Of a DNA stretch of 41,552 bases, positions 31,471-39,601 are shown piece after piece (the stretch's first letter is position 1; every line of letters begins with the position of its first letter). Origin of the DNA: an uncultured bacterium (lineage in GTDB: Bacteria; Verrucomicrobiota; Kiritimatiellia; CAIKKV01); NCBI GenBank assembly GCA_938038445.1, contig CALHRZ010000011.1:1-41552 (forward strand). Direction: 5' to 3'. The translations under genes and the position numbers were made by a program. A model generated the notes under the pieces. That model had not been told where the DNA came from. It saw only the letters and a program-made list of their open reading frames with translations, and searched no databases.

Positions 31471-32568
31471 TCAGTCCCTGGCATCCAGCCATTGCTGGAC
31501 TTCTTCCACAAGTGCCGAAGCGATCTGCGCTTCCGGGACACGTCGAACGGGCGCCCCATTCCGATAGAGCACCGCGATCCCGTCCCCTCCAGCCGCCGCA
31601 ATATCGGCCTCCCGCGCTTCGCCTGGTCCATTCACCACGCAACCCATGACCGCCACAAGAGGCAACGACATCTCCGGATGGCTGCGGCCCAATTGGGCAA
31701 GGCGTTCTTCAACTTCCCGCGCAATGGCCGCCACAGGAATCTTCGTGCGCCCGCAGGTCGGACACGCAATCACCCGCACCCCACCCCGGCGAAGGCCTAA
31801 GGATCGCAACAATTCCAGTCCGACCCGGACCTCTTCCTCGGGATCATCGCTCAGCGAAATGCGGATGGTATCGCCAATCCCCTCTCCCAACAACACCGCC
31901 AGCGCGGCGCATGAGCGCACGGTTCCGGCAAGACGCGTTCCCGCTTCCGTAACGCCCAGATGCAGAGGGTACGAAGTCCGTTCGGCCAGAAGCCGATACG
32001 TCTGAACAGTTCGAATCGGATCGGACGCTTTCGCCGATATTTTGATTTCTTCATAGCGAGCTTTTTCGAGCAGATGAACATGACGCAGCGCACTTTCCGC
32101 AAGAGCATCCGGGGTGGCTTCCCCATACCGCGCCAGCAGGTCCTTTTCCAGCGAACCGCTGTTCACTCCGATTCGGATCGGTACCTTTCGTTCACGCGCC
32201 GCCGCCACAACGGCGCGAACGCGTTTCTCTTCTCCAATGTTGCCGGGATTGATCCGCAATCCGTCGCATCCCGCCTTCAACGCCGCAAGGGCCAAGCTGT
32301 GCCGAAAGTGGATGTCGGCCACGATCGGCAATGGACTTTCCCGACGCACAGCCGCCAACACACGGGCGGCGGATTCGTCAGGGATTGCCATCCGGATCAG
32401 ATCGCATCCGGCTGCCGCCGCCCGCCGAATCTGTTCCAAGATCGCGTGGGCGTCATGGGGGTCGGCTTTGACCATCGTCTGCACAGAAATCGGCGCGCCG
32501 CCACCGATCGAAACGTTTCCTACATGAATTCGGCGGGTGGCGCGCCGAGGGGCGGGAAAAGGGTTCAT
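31471..32568 (-). CDS. ispG: 4-hydroxy-3-methylbut-2-enyl diphosphate synthase IspG
   Basis: A 365-residue enzyme of the MEP isoprenoid pathway. It converts MEcPP to HMBPP using a [4Fe-4S] cluster. The TIM-barrel half contains VGNVSIGGGAPISVQTM, IVADIHFRHSLAL and LRINPGNIGEEKRV. The C-terminal cluster domain shows CPTCGRTK and MGCVVNGPGEAREADI, the three cysteines that bind the cluster. Its length matches the bacterial short form, without the large insertion seen in some phyla. It overlaps rseP as ATGA. With dxr three kilobases upstream in the same operon, it ties isoprenoid synthesis to the undecaprenyl and phospholipid genes here. Confidence 0.96.
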   Translation of the reverse strand: MNPFPAPRRATRRIHVGNVSIGGGAPISVQTMVKADPHDAHAILEQIRRAAAAGCDLIRMAIPDESAARVLAAVRRESPLPIVADIHFRHSLALAALKAGCDGLRINPGNIGEEKRVRAVVAAARERKVPIRIGVNSGSLEKDLLARYGEATPDALAESALRHVHLLEKARYEEIKISAKASDPIRTVQTYRLLAERTSYPLHLGVTEAGTRLAGTVRSCAALAVLLGEGIGDTIRISLSDDPEEEVRVGLELLRSLGLRRGGVRVIACPTCGRTKIPVAAIAREVEERLAQLGRSHPEMSLPLVAVMGCVVNGPGEAREADIAAAGGDGIAVLYRNGAPVRRVPEAQIASALVEEVQQWLDARD

Positions 32569-33983
32569 GGGGAGGGCGACTCCGCTTGCGGGGCATCGCC
32601 GTCGGCTGAGGTCCCCTTTTCTTCAGTTGCCGAAGAGGCGGTGGCCACCCATTGGCGGCGCAGACGCGTCCAGACCCGGACATCCCGAAGGACGAGAAAC
32701 AGCATCAGGGAAACAAGAATCACAAAGAATACGTTGAAAACCGCCCGGATGACCCCTTCGCGCGGCTTTCGGCCGGTAATCCACTCGCTCAGCGCGAGAA
32801 CCAAATGACCGCCATCAAGAATCGGGAGTGGCAGAAGATTGAGAATGGCCAGGTTCACATTCAAAAAGCGGGTGAACGAAAGGGCCATGAAAAGGCCCGC
32901 CTGGACATGAATCCAAAAAGCGGCCACGATGCTGATCGCGCCTCCCACTCCCCGAGCCGCTCGGCGCGCTTCCCTTGGCGTTATCAAAGAGCGCAAAAAG
33001 CGAAGAATCCCCGATGCATCCTGTCGAATTTGGGCGAGGGGAGATAGAACCAGCGAATCAAAGCGAATCCCGATGCGAACAACGTTCAACTCCGGGTCGC
33101 GGTAGGGAACGACGCGCGTGGCCATCAGCTTTCCGGCGCGCTCAAAGCGAATTTCGATCAGTTGCCCCTCGCGGCTTTGGAGTCGCTGCAGCATGTCCCC
33201 CCAGCTTCCAAGCGGCTCGCCGTCGAGATATTTGAGAATATCTCCTGGTTTTAAACCCGCCTGGTCTGCCGGAGACCCCCGCGTCACCACTCCGACCCGG
33301 CAGAGGGTACCTTCCCCCACACCCGCCAACACTCGCATTCCTTCGAACCGTTCATCGGGAGACGTTTCAACGGAAATCGTTGCACGACTTCCGTCGGGAC
33401 GTTGGACCGCAAGACGTGGCTGCTCGCGCACGGCCAGCATCTGGTGCAGGGCGGACCATGTGTGCACCGATTTCCCGTCTACCGCTTCGATCCGGTCGCC
33501 CGGCCGCAAGCCCGCCTCCCAGGCGGGGCTTCCAGGGGCTACGGTTCCAACCACAGTGCCCTCCTGCCCTGTCGGTACGGGGCGATCGGCGAGATAAATA
33601 CTCCAGGCCAAACCATACGCAAGAAGAAGGTTGCCACTCGCGCCGGCAAGACTGACCGCCACTTTTTGCCACGGCGCAGCCGGAGGAAGCGGTGGGCGGC
33701 CTTGGACTTCGGTTCCAGCCTGCTCCTGAACGGTCTCCATACCCGCCGGATCAATCTGGGGTAACGAAACGTAACCCCCAAAAGGAATGATCCCTACCCG
33801 CCAGGTAATGCCTTTCCATCGCCGCCGCCAGAGGGCAGGACCAAAACCGAACGAAAAAACCTCCGCGGTTACCCCGCAAAGCCGGGCGACAAAGAGATGG
33901 GCCGCTTCATGAATCAAAATAGTGGCGCTGAAAAGGAGAAAGACCGCCATGACGGAAAGAAACTGGGAAAGGAAAGTATGCAT
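32565..33983 (-). CDS. rseP: Site-2 intramembrane metalloprotease RseP
   Basis: About 472 residues. The first membrane segment contains the zinc-binding HEAAH (H25-x3-H29). FGFGPALWRRRWKGITWRVGIIPFGGYV follows as in RseP. Two PDZ domains are visible (GSPAWEAGLRPGDRIEAVDGK and GSPADQAGLKPGDILKYLDGE), as in Gram-negative RseP. A third zinc ligand lies in the later segment NLLPLPILDGGHL. The C-terminus ends in a charged, disordered tail. It cleaves anti-sigma factors or signal peptides within the membrane. The ATG at 33983 is favoured for its GGGA nine bases upstream; another ATG lies three codons earlier. It follows dxr after 16 bases and is coupled to ispG. Confidence 0.93.
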   Translation of the reverse strand: MHTFLSQFLSVMAVFLLFSATILIHEAAHLFVARLCGVTAEVFSFGFGPALWRRRWKGITWRVGIIPFGGYVSLPQIDPAGMETVQEQAGTEVQGRPPLPPAAPWQKVAVSLAGASGNLLLAYGLAWSIYLADRPVPTGQEGTVVGTVAPGSPAWEAGLRPGDRIEAVDGKSVHTWSALHQMLAVREQPRLAVQRPDGSRATISVETSPDERFEGMRVLAGVGEGTLCRVGVVTRGSPADQAGLKPGDILKYLDGEPLGSWGDMLQRLQSREGQLIEIRFERAGKLMATRVVPYRDPELNVVRIGIRFDSLVLSPLAQIRQDASGILRFLRSLITPREARRAARGVGGAISIVAAFWIHVQAGLFMALSFTRFLNVNLAILNLLPLPILDGGHLVLALSEWITGRKPREGVIRAVFNVFFVILVSLMLFLVLRDVRVWTRLRRQWVATASSATEEKGTSADGDAPQAESPSP

Positions 33984-33999
33984 GCAAATCATTCCCGCG

Positions 34000-35181
34000 C
34001 TAACTTCTGCGACTTCGTCTTGCCGTTTTCCAACTTTTGCCGGTCCTCATCGCCTCTTCTCGGGCCCATCGGTCGGCTGCAAGAATCGCCCCGACATCCG
34101 GATCCGCGATCGTCGCATGACGGGCCATCACCGCTTCAATGATCGCCCAGATCGCCGAAAAAGGGATCGCATCTTCCAAAAAAAGTTGCACGGCGATTTC
34201 ATTAGCCGCACTCATGACTGCCGGCATGCTTCCCCCGGTTTGAGCCGCCTCACGCGCCAACTTCAGGCATGGGAAACGCCGCTCATCCGGCTCCTGAAAA
34301 TGAAGAGCGCCCAATTTTCCAATCTGAAGGGGTGTCACCGCAGCCGGCTTTCGATGGGGCCATGTCAACGCATACTGGATCGCCAAACGCATGTCGGTAG
34401 GACCCAAGTGGGCCAGCAGGCTGCCATCCACAAATTCCACCAAAGAGTGCACAATGCTTTCCGGGTGAATCACCACTTCGATGCGTTCGATCGGGACTTC
34501 GAACAACCAACAGGCTTCGATCAATTCAAGCCCTTTGTTCATCAAAGTTGCCGAGTCGATGGTAATCTTCCGCCCCATTTTCCATCGGGGATGGCACAGG
34601 GCTTCAGCACAACCGACCTGGTCAAAATCCACCTCCGGGCGCCCGGTGAAAGGACCTCCGGATGCCGTCAGGATGAGTTTGCGAACCTCGTTCCGATCCC
34701 CACCGGCCAAACATTGGAAAATCGCACTGTGCTCGCTGTCGACCGGCAGTAACCGTGCACCTGAACGCCGGCATGCCGCCGTAACGAGCGCCCCGCCGCC
34801 CACAAGAACCTCCTTCGTCGCAAGCGCCACCGTCCGTCCTTGTTCCACCGCCGCCATCACAGGCTCGAACCCCGCCATCCCCACCACAGCGCACAGCAGA
34901 AGATCCGCCTCCTCCAACAAGGCCAGTTCTCGCAGCCCTTGCCGTCCTCCATGAATTTGAATGCCCGTCGGCGCTTCGGCCGCACACTGGCGGGCGGCAA
35001 CTTCGTCTTCAACCCCAACGTGTTTGGCGCCCAACCGAATCGCCGCCTCCAGGGCGGACCGCCAGCTGGACTTCACCGCCAAACCGGTCACCTGGACAAA
35101 ATCCGAAAGGGTTTCTGCCACCCGAATGGCATTCTGGCCGATCGAACCCGAGCACCCCAGAATGACCAGCCGCCGTTTCAC
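34000..35181 (-). CDS. dxr: 1-deoxy-D-xylulose 5-phosphate reductoisomerase Dxr
   Basis: A 393-residue MEP-pathway enzyme that turns DXP into MEP with NADPH. The NADPH-binding start reads RLVILGCSGSIGQNAIRV. LATKEVLVGGG follows, then LPVDSEHSAIFQCL, LTASGGPFTGRP, CHPRWKMGRKITIDSATLMNKGLELIEA and VIHPESIVHSLVEFVDGS, which hold the metal ligands and substrate loop. Length and motifs are standard. The start overlaps the cdsA stop as ATGA. It lies within the classic uppS-cdsA-dxr-rseP string. Confidence 0.97.
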   Translation of the reverse strand: MKRRLVILGCSGSIGQNAIRVAETLSDFVQVTGLAVKSSWRSALEAAIRLGAKHVGVEDEVAARQCAAEAPTGIQIHGGRQGLRELALLEEADLLLCAVVGMAGFEPVMAAVEQGRTVALATKEVLVGGGALVTAACRRSGARLLPVDSEHSAIFQCLAGGDRNEVRKLILTASGGPFTGRPEVDFDQVGCAEALCHPRWKMGRKITIDSATLMNKGLELIEACWLFEVPIERIEVVIHPESIVHSLVEFVDGSLLAHLGPTDMRLAIQYALTWPHRKPAAVTPLQIGKLGALHFQEPDERRFPCLKLAREAAQTGGSMPAVMSAANEIAVQLFLEDAIPFSAIWAIIEAVMARHATIADPDVGAILAADRWAREEAMRTGKSWKTARRSRRS

Positions 35182-36095
35182 AAAAGGAGCCTCGCCGTCG
35201 TGTAAAAATACAGAATGGGAGCGGTGTAAAGCACACTGTCAAACACATCCAACACCCCTCCCAATCCCGGAAGCCCTCGTCCTGAATCCTTCACCGCAAC
35301 CGCCCGTTTGATGAGGGATTCGACAAGATCGCCGATTGCGCCGGCAGCGGTCAGAACCAGCCCCATTGCGACGGCATCCGCCAGACTCCAACGCAAACGT
35401 CCAAACTGGCGTAAAACAGGCGAAATCGGTTCGCCCAGAAAATAAAACAGAAGAACGCCAACGGTAGTCCCAACACCCATTCCGCCGAACAACCCCTCCC
35501 AACTTTTGTTCGGCGAAATGCGGGGGAACAGCTTGTGGCGCCCCCATCGACACCCCACAAAGAGAGCCCCAGAATCCCCCGCCTTAACGACCGCCAACAG
35601 ATAGAAAAGGAGAAAACGCCCTGTCTCTCCCATCGGGCGGTTCCACCGGAGATTGGGATCAAACTCAATCCCCAGGCGAAGCAAGAACGTGAGCAAATAG
35701 GCGACATAAAAGATGCCGAACAGCGTGCCGGCAATCGTCATGATGGGCTGATTGTTGTTTTTCTGTGGAAACTGGCGCACCATGACGACGGCGATGCTCA
35801 AAAAAATGACAAAGCGCTCAAGACTGTCCAAGGCCAAAACATCCAAACGGCGGGAAAAAGGAGGAATGGAGTCAAGAAAGGCTGCAGTCAAAAGCGCGAG
35901 GCCGCACACGATGCCAATCCGGTCAAAAATGGGAAAAGGCGGATTGGCCGCCTTAAACAGCCCGTAAAACTCCCGCATGATCAACACACCCAAAAAAGCA
36001 AAAACACCAAAGGCGCCAACGAGAGGCAAATAAAGAAGACCCGCCAGCGCGGCAACCGCAAGGCTTGTCCCATAGATGAGGCGGTACTTCATCAT
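35178..36095 (-). CDS. cdsA: Phosphatidate cytidylyltransferase CdsA
   Basis: A 305-residue integral membrane enzyme with about eight hydrophobic segments. It makes CDP-diacylglycerol from phosphatidic acid and CTP. The C-terminal signature is clear: SWEGLFGGMGVGTTVG, then VKDSGRGLPGLGGVLDVFDSVLYTAP, corresponding to the family's KD-G-PGHGG-LDR-DS motif (here L for H and V for R). Earlier segments KAGDSGALFVGCRWGRHKLFPRISPNKS match too. The ATG overlaps the uppS stop as ATGA; a second ATG follows immediately. Together with PlsY earlier in the window it belongs to phospholipid synthesis. Confidence 0.93.
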   Translation of the reverse strand: MMKYRLIYGTSLAVAALAGLLYLPLVGAFGVFAFLGVLIMREFYGLFKAANPPFPIFDRIGIVCGLALLTAAFLDSIPPFSRRLDVLALDSLERFVIFLSIAVVMVRQFPQKNNNQPIMTIAGTLFGIFYVAYLLTFLLRLGIEFDPNLRWNRPMGETGRFLLFYLLAVVKAGDSGALFVGCRWGRHKLFPRISPNKSWEGLFGGMGVGTTVGVLLFYFLGEPISPVLRQFGRLRWSLADAVAMGLVLTAAGAIGDLVESLIKRAVAVKDSGRGLPGLGGVLDVFDSVLYTAPILYFYTTARLLL

Positions 36096-36844
36096 GACAC
36101 GGCTTCGGAGCTCCCTTCCTCTGCACCCAAACCCCCGAATCGCCGCTGCCGCCGGCTGAATTCGTCCAGGGCCGCTTCAAATTCTCGTTCGCGGAAGTCG
36201 GGCCACAATACCGGCGTCACGTAGAGTTCGGCGTAAGCGGACTGCCAGAGGAGAAAATTGCTGAGTCGCATCTCACCGCTGGTCCGAATGATCAGATCAG
36301 GGTCCGGAATATCGGGCGCATAAAGGAAGCGGGAAAACAGCGCTTCATCCACGGCGGCCGGTTCGAGATGGCCGGCTTTGACCTGTTCCGCTATGCGACG
36401 AGCAGCCGTTGCGATCTCGGTTCGCCCGCCATAACTGAGGGCGAGGATGAGATGGCCTTTTTCATAGGACCGCGTTGCATTCGTGACACGGTCCAATTCC
36501 CGCCGAACTTCTTCCGGCAAATCTTCCTGCCGGCCGATGAGGCGAAGCCGTATCGCATGGGCGTGGAGTTCCCGCTCCTGATCCCGAAGAAAACGGACGA
36601 GAAGATTCATCAAACCCCCGACTTCCTCACGAGGCCGTTTCCAGTTTTCCACACTGAAGGCATACAAGGTCAGATAGCGAATGCCCCTATCCCGGCACGC
36701 ACGAACCACGGCCTGAACCGATTCCGTGCCGGCCTCATGGCCCCGAAGGCGGGGCAACCCTCGTTGGGCCGCCCATCGTCCGTTTCCGTCCATAATGATG
36801 GCGACATGCAGCGGCCGGGACAGCATGGCTGACGGCTCGGGCAT
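36092..36844 (-). CDS. uppS: Undecaprenyl diphosphate synthase UppS (isoprenyl transferase)
   Basis: A 250-residue cis-prenyltransferase that builds undecaprenyl diphosphate, the lipid carrier for cell wall and surface glycans. The opening HVAIIMDGNGRWAAQRG carries the catalytic aspartate. GHEAG, LTLYAFSVENWKRP, SYGGRTEI and DLIIRTSGEMRLSNFLLWQSAYAEL complete the conserved regions. GAGAGGT lies at good distance from the ATG at 36844. The gene follows purA after 14 bases. The product feeds the glycan operons elsewhere in the window. Confidence 0.97.
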   Translation of the reverse strand: MPEPSAMLSRPLHVAIIMDGNGRWAAQRGLPRLRGHEAGTESVQAVVRACRDRGIRYLTLYAFSVENWKRPREEVGGLMNLLVRFLRDQERELHAHAIRLRLIGRQEDLPEEVRRELDRVTNATRSYEKGHLILALSYGGRTEIATAARRIAEQVKAGHLEPAAVDEALFSRFLYAPDIPDPDLIIRTSGEMRLSNFLLWQSAYAELYVTPVLWPDFREREFEAALDEFSRRQRRFGGLGAEEGSSEAVS

Positions 36845-36858
36845 CGGCCACCTCTCTT

Positions 36859-38109
36859 TCAGAGCGCGAGTCGGAAAGTGTTGGCACGATCGGGACCCAC
36901 GGAGAGCAGCCCCAATGGCACCCCCGTCAGCCGGCAGAGCGCCTCGACATAGGAACGCGCCGCCACCGGCAGGTCTTCATACCGGTGAATGGAAGAGGTG
37001 GAAGTTTTCCATCCCGGAAACTCCTCATACACCGGCCGACATGCCGCGTAGATCTCCGCCTCGGCGGGCACCGTCTCAATCCGGCACCCCTCATATTCAT
37101 ACGCAACGCAAACGCGAAGGATCTCACACTCATCGAGCACGTCCAATTTGGTCATGGCCCAGCAATCCACCCCGTTAACAGCCGCCGCATATCGGGCCAC
37201 GACGGCATCAAACCAGCCGCAACGTCGTGGACGTCCTGTCGTTGCCCCGAATTCCCGCCCCCGCCGCCGGAGCAGTTCCCCCGTCTCGTCTTTCAATTCC
37301 GTTGGAAACGGTCCTTCACCGACACGGGTGGTATAGACTTTGAGGACTCCCACGACCCGTTCGATCGCTTTCGGAGGAAGCCCTGTTCCCGTGCTGGCCC
37401 CGCCGGCCGTGGCGTTTGAGGACGTGACAAACGGATACGTTCCGTGATCGACATCAAGCATCGTTCCCTGAGCGCCTTCAAACAGAATGGCCTTTCCTTT
37501 TTTCCATTGCTCATGCAGCAGGTGGGTGGTGTCCGTGATGAAGGAACGAAGAAATTCCGCTGCCTCGCGGAGCAACGCTACCATTTCCTTCCCGTCGGAA
37601 CCGCCGTGTTCCTGCGCCCGTACCCGCACCTTGTCTTCCCAACCCGGGCGAAGAAATTCTCCCATCCGAATTCCCGTCCGGTGCGCCTTGTCGGCATAAG
37701 CCGGCCCGATCCCCCGTTGAGTCGTCCCGAGCCGTTGACCAATCGGAGCGCCGCTTTCTCGCGCGGCATCCTGTCGCCGATGAAAGGGGAGCACCGCATG
37801 GGCACGATCGCTGACCCAAAAACGCCCTCGAAGCGGAATGCCTCGAGCGATCAGTGCCTCGGCTTCCTGTTTCAATTCCAAAGGGTCCACCACGACGCCG
37901 TTTCCAATGACGCAGAGCTTTTCCGGATAAAGCACACCCGATGGAACCAGATGGAGGACGTAACGGTCCGGACCCAATTCCAGGGTATGTCCCGCATTGC
38001 TCCCTCCCTGGTACCGTACAACAATGTCCGCGTCCCGAGCCAGAACATCCACCACCTTGCCCTTCCCTTCATCCCCCCATTGTGCTCCTACCAAAACTGT
38101 ATTCGCCAT
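36859..38109 (-). CDS. purA: Adenylosuccinate synthetase PurA
   Basis: A 416-residue purine biosynthesis enzyme that joins IMP and aspartate using GTP. The GTP loop VGAQWGDEGKGKVVDVLA opens the protein, with RYQGGSNAGHT next. Further blocks are GQRLGTTQRGIGPAYADKAHRTGIR, LFEGAQGTMLDVDHGTYPFVTSSNATAGGASTGTG, and FGATTGRPRRCGWFDAVVARYA. The length is typical. It is preceded by the DegT-type aminotransferase gene (28 bases) and followed by uppS (14 bases), so it seems part of the envelope operon, which is unusual company for a purine gene. Confidence 0.97.
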   Translation of the reverse strand: MANTVLVGAQWGDEGKGKVVDVLARDADIVVRYQGGSNAGHTLELGPDRYVLHLVPSGVLYPEKLCVIGNGVVVDPLELKQEAEALIARGIPLRGRFWVSDRAHAVLPFHRRQDAARESGAPIGQRLGTTQRGIGPAYADKAHRTGIRMGEFLRPGWEDKVRVRAQEHGGSDGKEMVALLREAAEFLRSFITDTTHLLHEQWKKGKAILFEGAQGTMLDVDHGTYPFVTSSNATAGGASTGTGLPPKAIERVVGVLKVYTTRVGEGPFPTELKDETGELLRRRGREFGATTGRPRRCGWFDAVVARYAAAVNGVDCWAMTKLDVLDECEILRVCVAYEYEGCRIETVPAEAEIYAACRPVYEEFPGWKTSTSSIHRYEDLPVAARSYVEALCRLTGVPLGLLSVGPDRANTFRLAL

Positions 38110-38137
38110 CGTTGCGTGGCCTTTCTGTTGCCGAGGT

Positions 38138-39295
38138 TCAGGATTGAGTCACAGCAGCAAGAACCGCTTGCGCCACGATTTCACGCTGCGTTTCCGTCAG
38201 ATCCGGATAAACCGGCAGGGCCAGCGTTTGCTCCGCCGCCCGTTCACTTTCCGGAAAATCCCCTTTTTGATACCCAAGGGAACGAAAACACTCCTGAAGA
38301 TGGAGGGGCACCGGATAATAGACTTCACAGCCGATCCCTTCCTTTTGCAAATACTTACGCACCGCATCGCGATTGGGCACCCGAATTACATACTGATTAT
38401 AGATATGATAATTCGCCGCGAGCTTTTTGTATACAGCAGCCGGCGTCTGAATCGGCGACCCCTCGAACGCTTGATCGTAATACGCCGCATGGCTCCGCCG
38501 GCGGGCATGCCAGGATTCGAGGTGCGGAAGTTTAACCGACAACACCGCCGCCTGAAGCGCATCCAAGCGAAAGTTTCCCCCCACCATCGAATGATAATAA
38601 CGCACTTCCGAACCATGATTTCGAAGAGCTTTTAGTCGAGCCGCCAGCGCCGCGTCCTGCGTGGTCACCAAACCCCCATCCCCAAAACCACCCAGGTTTT
38701 TGGAGGGAAAGAAACTAAAACACCCTGCTGCTCCCATGGAGCCGGCCCGACGGACTCCTTGGGCACCAGGATATTCTGCCCCAATCGCCTGGCAGGCATC
38801 TTCAATCACTGGAGCTCCGAGTTCGTGACCCAGCACAATGAGAGGATCCATATCCGCACACTGGCCGAAAAGATGGACGGGAAGAATGGCCTTAATGCGC
38901 GCTTTTGCAAGACCTTCAGGCGGGTGAAGAGCGGCCTGACGCGCGGCCTCGGGGGAAAGGTTGTACGTCTCGGGATCAATGTCCGCAAACAAAGGGATCG
39001 CCCCAAGCCGAGCAATGCAACCCGCCGTCGCGAAAAAAGTATAAGGAGTGGTCAGAACCGCATCGCCAGGTCCAACCCCTATCGCCATCAAGGATGCCAG
39101 AATCGCATCGGTCCCGGATGAAACCCCAATGGCATAAGCCGCTCCGCAGTAGGCCGCCGCTTCCTGTTCGAACGCTTCAACCCGAGGTCCCAGAATAAAA
39201 AGTTGAGAGTCGCATATTTCTTCAAGAACACGCAAAATCTCTTGCTTGAGCGACCCATACTGCGGCTTCAAATCAAGCAGGGGAACTTTGATCAT
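38138..39295 (-). CDS. DegT/DnrJ/EryC1-family PLP aminotransferase (sugar aminotransferase)
   Basis: A 385-residue fold-type I aminotransferase. Typical features are VPLLDLKPQYGSLKQEI at the start, FILGPRVEAFEQEAAAYCG, GVSSGTDAI, TTPYTFFATAGCIARLGA and PVHLFGQCADMDPL. VIEDACQAIGAEYPG places the PLP-stacking acid, and FSFFPSKNLGGFGDGG contains the Schiff-base lysine. The family aminates keto-sugar nucleotides (WlbE, ArnB and PglE relatives), and the sequence best fits the UDP-3-keto-sugar type, though specificity is not certain. Because of GGAGG five bases upstream the ATG at 39295 is secure. It opens the long minus-strand operon and has its own candidate promoter. Confidence 0.9.
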   Translation of the reverse strand: MIKVPLLDLKPQYGSLKQEILRVLEEICDSQLFILGPRVEAFEQEAAAYCGAAYAIGVSSGTDAILASLMAIGVGPGDAVLTTPYTFFATAGCIARLGAIPLFADIDPETYNLSPEAARQAALHPPEGLAKARIKAILPVHLFGQCADMDPLIVLGHELGAPVIEDACQAIGAEYPGAQGVRRAGSMGAAGCFSFFPSKNLGGFGDGGLVTTQDAALAARLKALRNHGSEVRYYHSMVGGNFRLDALQAAVLSVKLPHLESWHARRRSHAAYYDQAFEGSPIQTPAAVYKKLAANYHIYNQYVIRVPNRDAVRKYLQKEGIGCEVYYPVPLHLQECFRSLGYQKGDFPESERAAEQTLALPVYPDLTETQREIVAQAVLAAVTQS

Positions 39296-39316
39296 GCAAA
39301 CCTCCGAAAACTCTTA

Positions 39317-39344
39317 TTTATCACGAACCTACGCCATCCGTCAA
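39317..39344 (-). promoter_or_regulatory. Candidate promoter of the DegT-purA-uppS-cdsA-dxr-rseP-ispG operon
   Basis: On the minus strand TTGACG (39339-39344; five of six), 16 bases, GATAAA (39317-39322; four of six). The predicted start falls just before the GGAGG ribosome site of the aminotransferase gene. Confidence 0.4.
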
Positions 39345-39507
39345 ACCTCTTGACGTAAAGGGGAACAACATCCCTCGCCGCATCTCCTGGATAAATCAGA
39401 ATCCGTCCCGAATGATGTTGTCAAAACCACATTTCAGACTCGAAGATCTTTTTTGGCGCTAACATTTGTTTTTTTGAAATCGAGAATTGTCACTTTATGC
39501 CCTTTTT

Positions 39508-39536
39508 TTGAATCGAAATGTTAGAAATAATAATGG
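39508..39536 (+). promoter_or_regulatory. Weak candidate promoter of the DUF2341/LamG gene
   Basis: TTGAAT (39508-39513), 17 bases, TAATGG (39531-39536). The -35 and spacer repeat those at rmlA and the glycan operon, but the -10 is poor. The gene start is 66 bases downstream. Confidence 0.25.
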
Positions 39537-39601
39537 AGTCGTATGGAGAATAAGGCGAAAGGCACCGCGGGTTTTTCCCAAGATCACAGGGGGACAAAGT
39601 C

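Larger units (their letters stand above)
39296..39601. other. Divergent intergenic region between the aminotransferase operon and the DUF2341/LamG gene
   Basis: About 306 bases without a credible gene. The middle (39421-39540) is clearly AT-richer, with several T-runs. It contains a candidate minus-strand promoter (39317-39344) and a weaker plus-strand one (39508-39536). No palindromic operator like those at 23577 and 26313 was seen. Confidence 0.7.
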
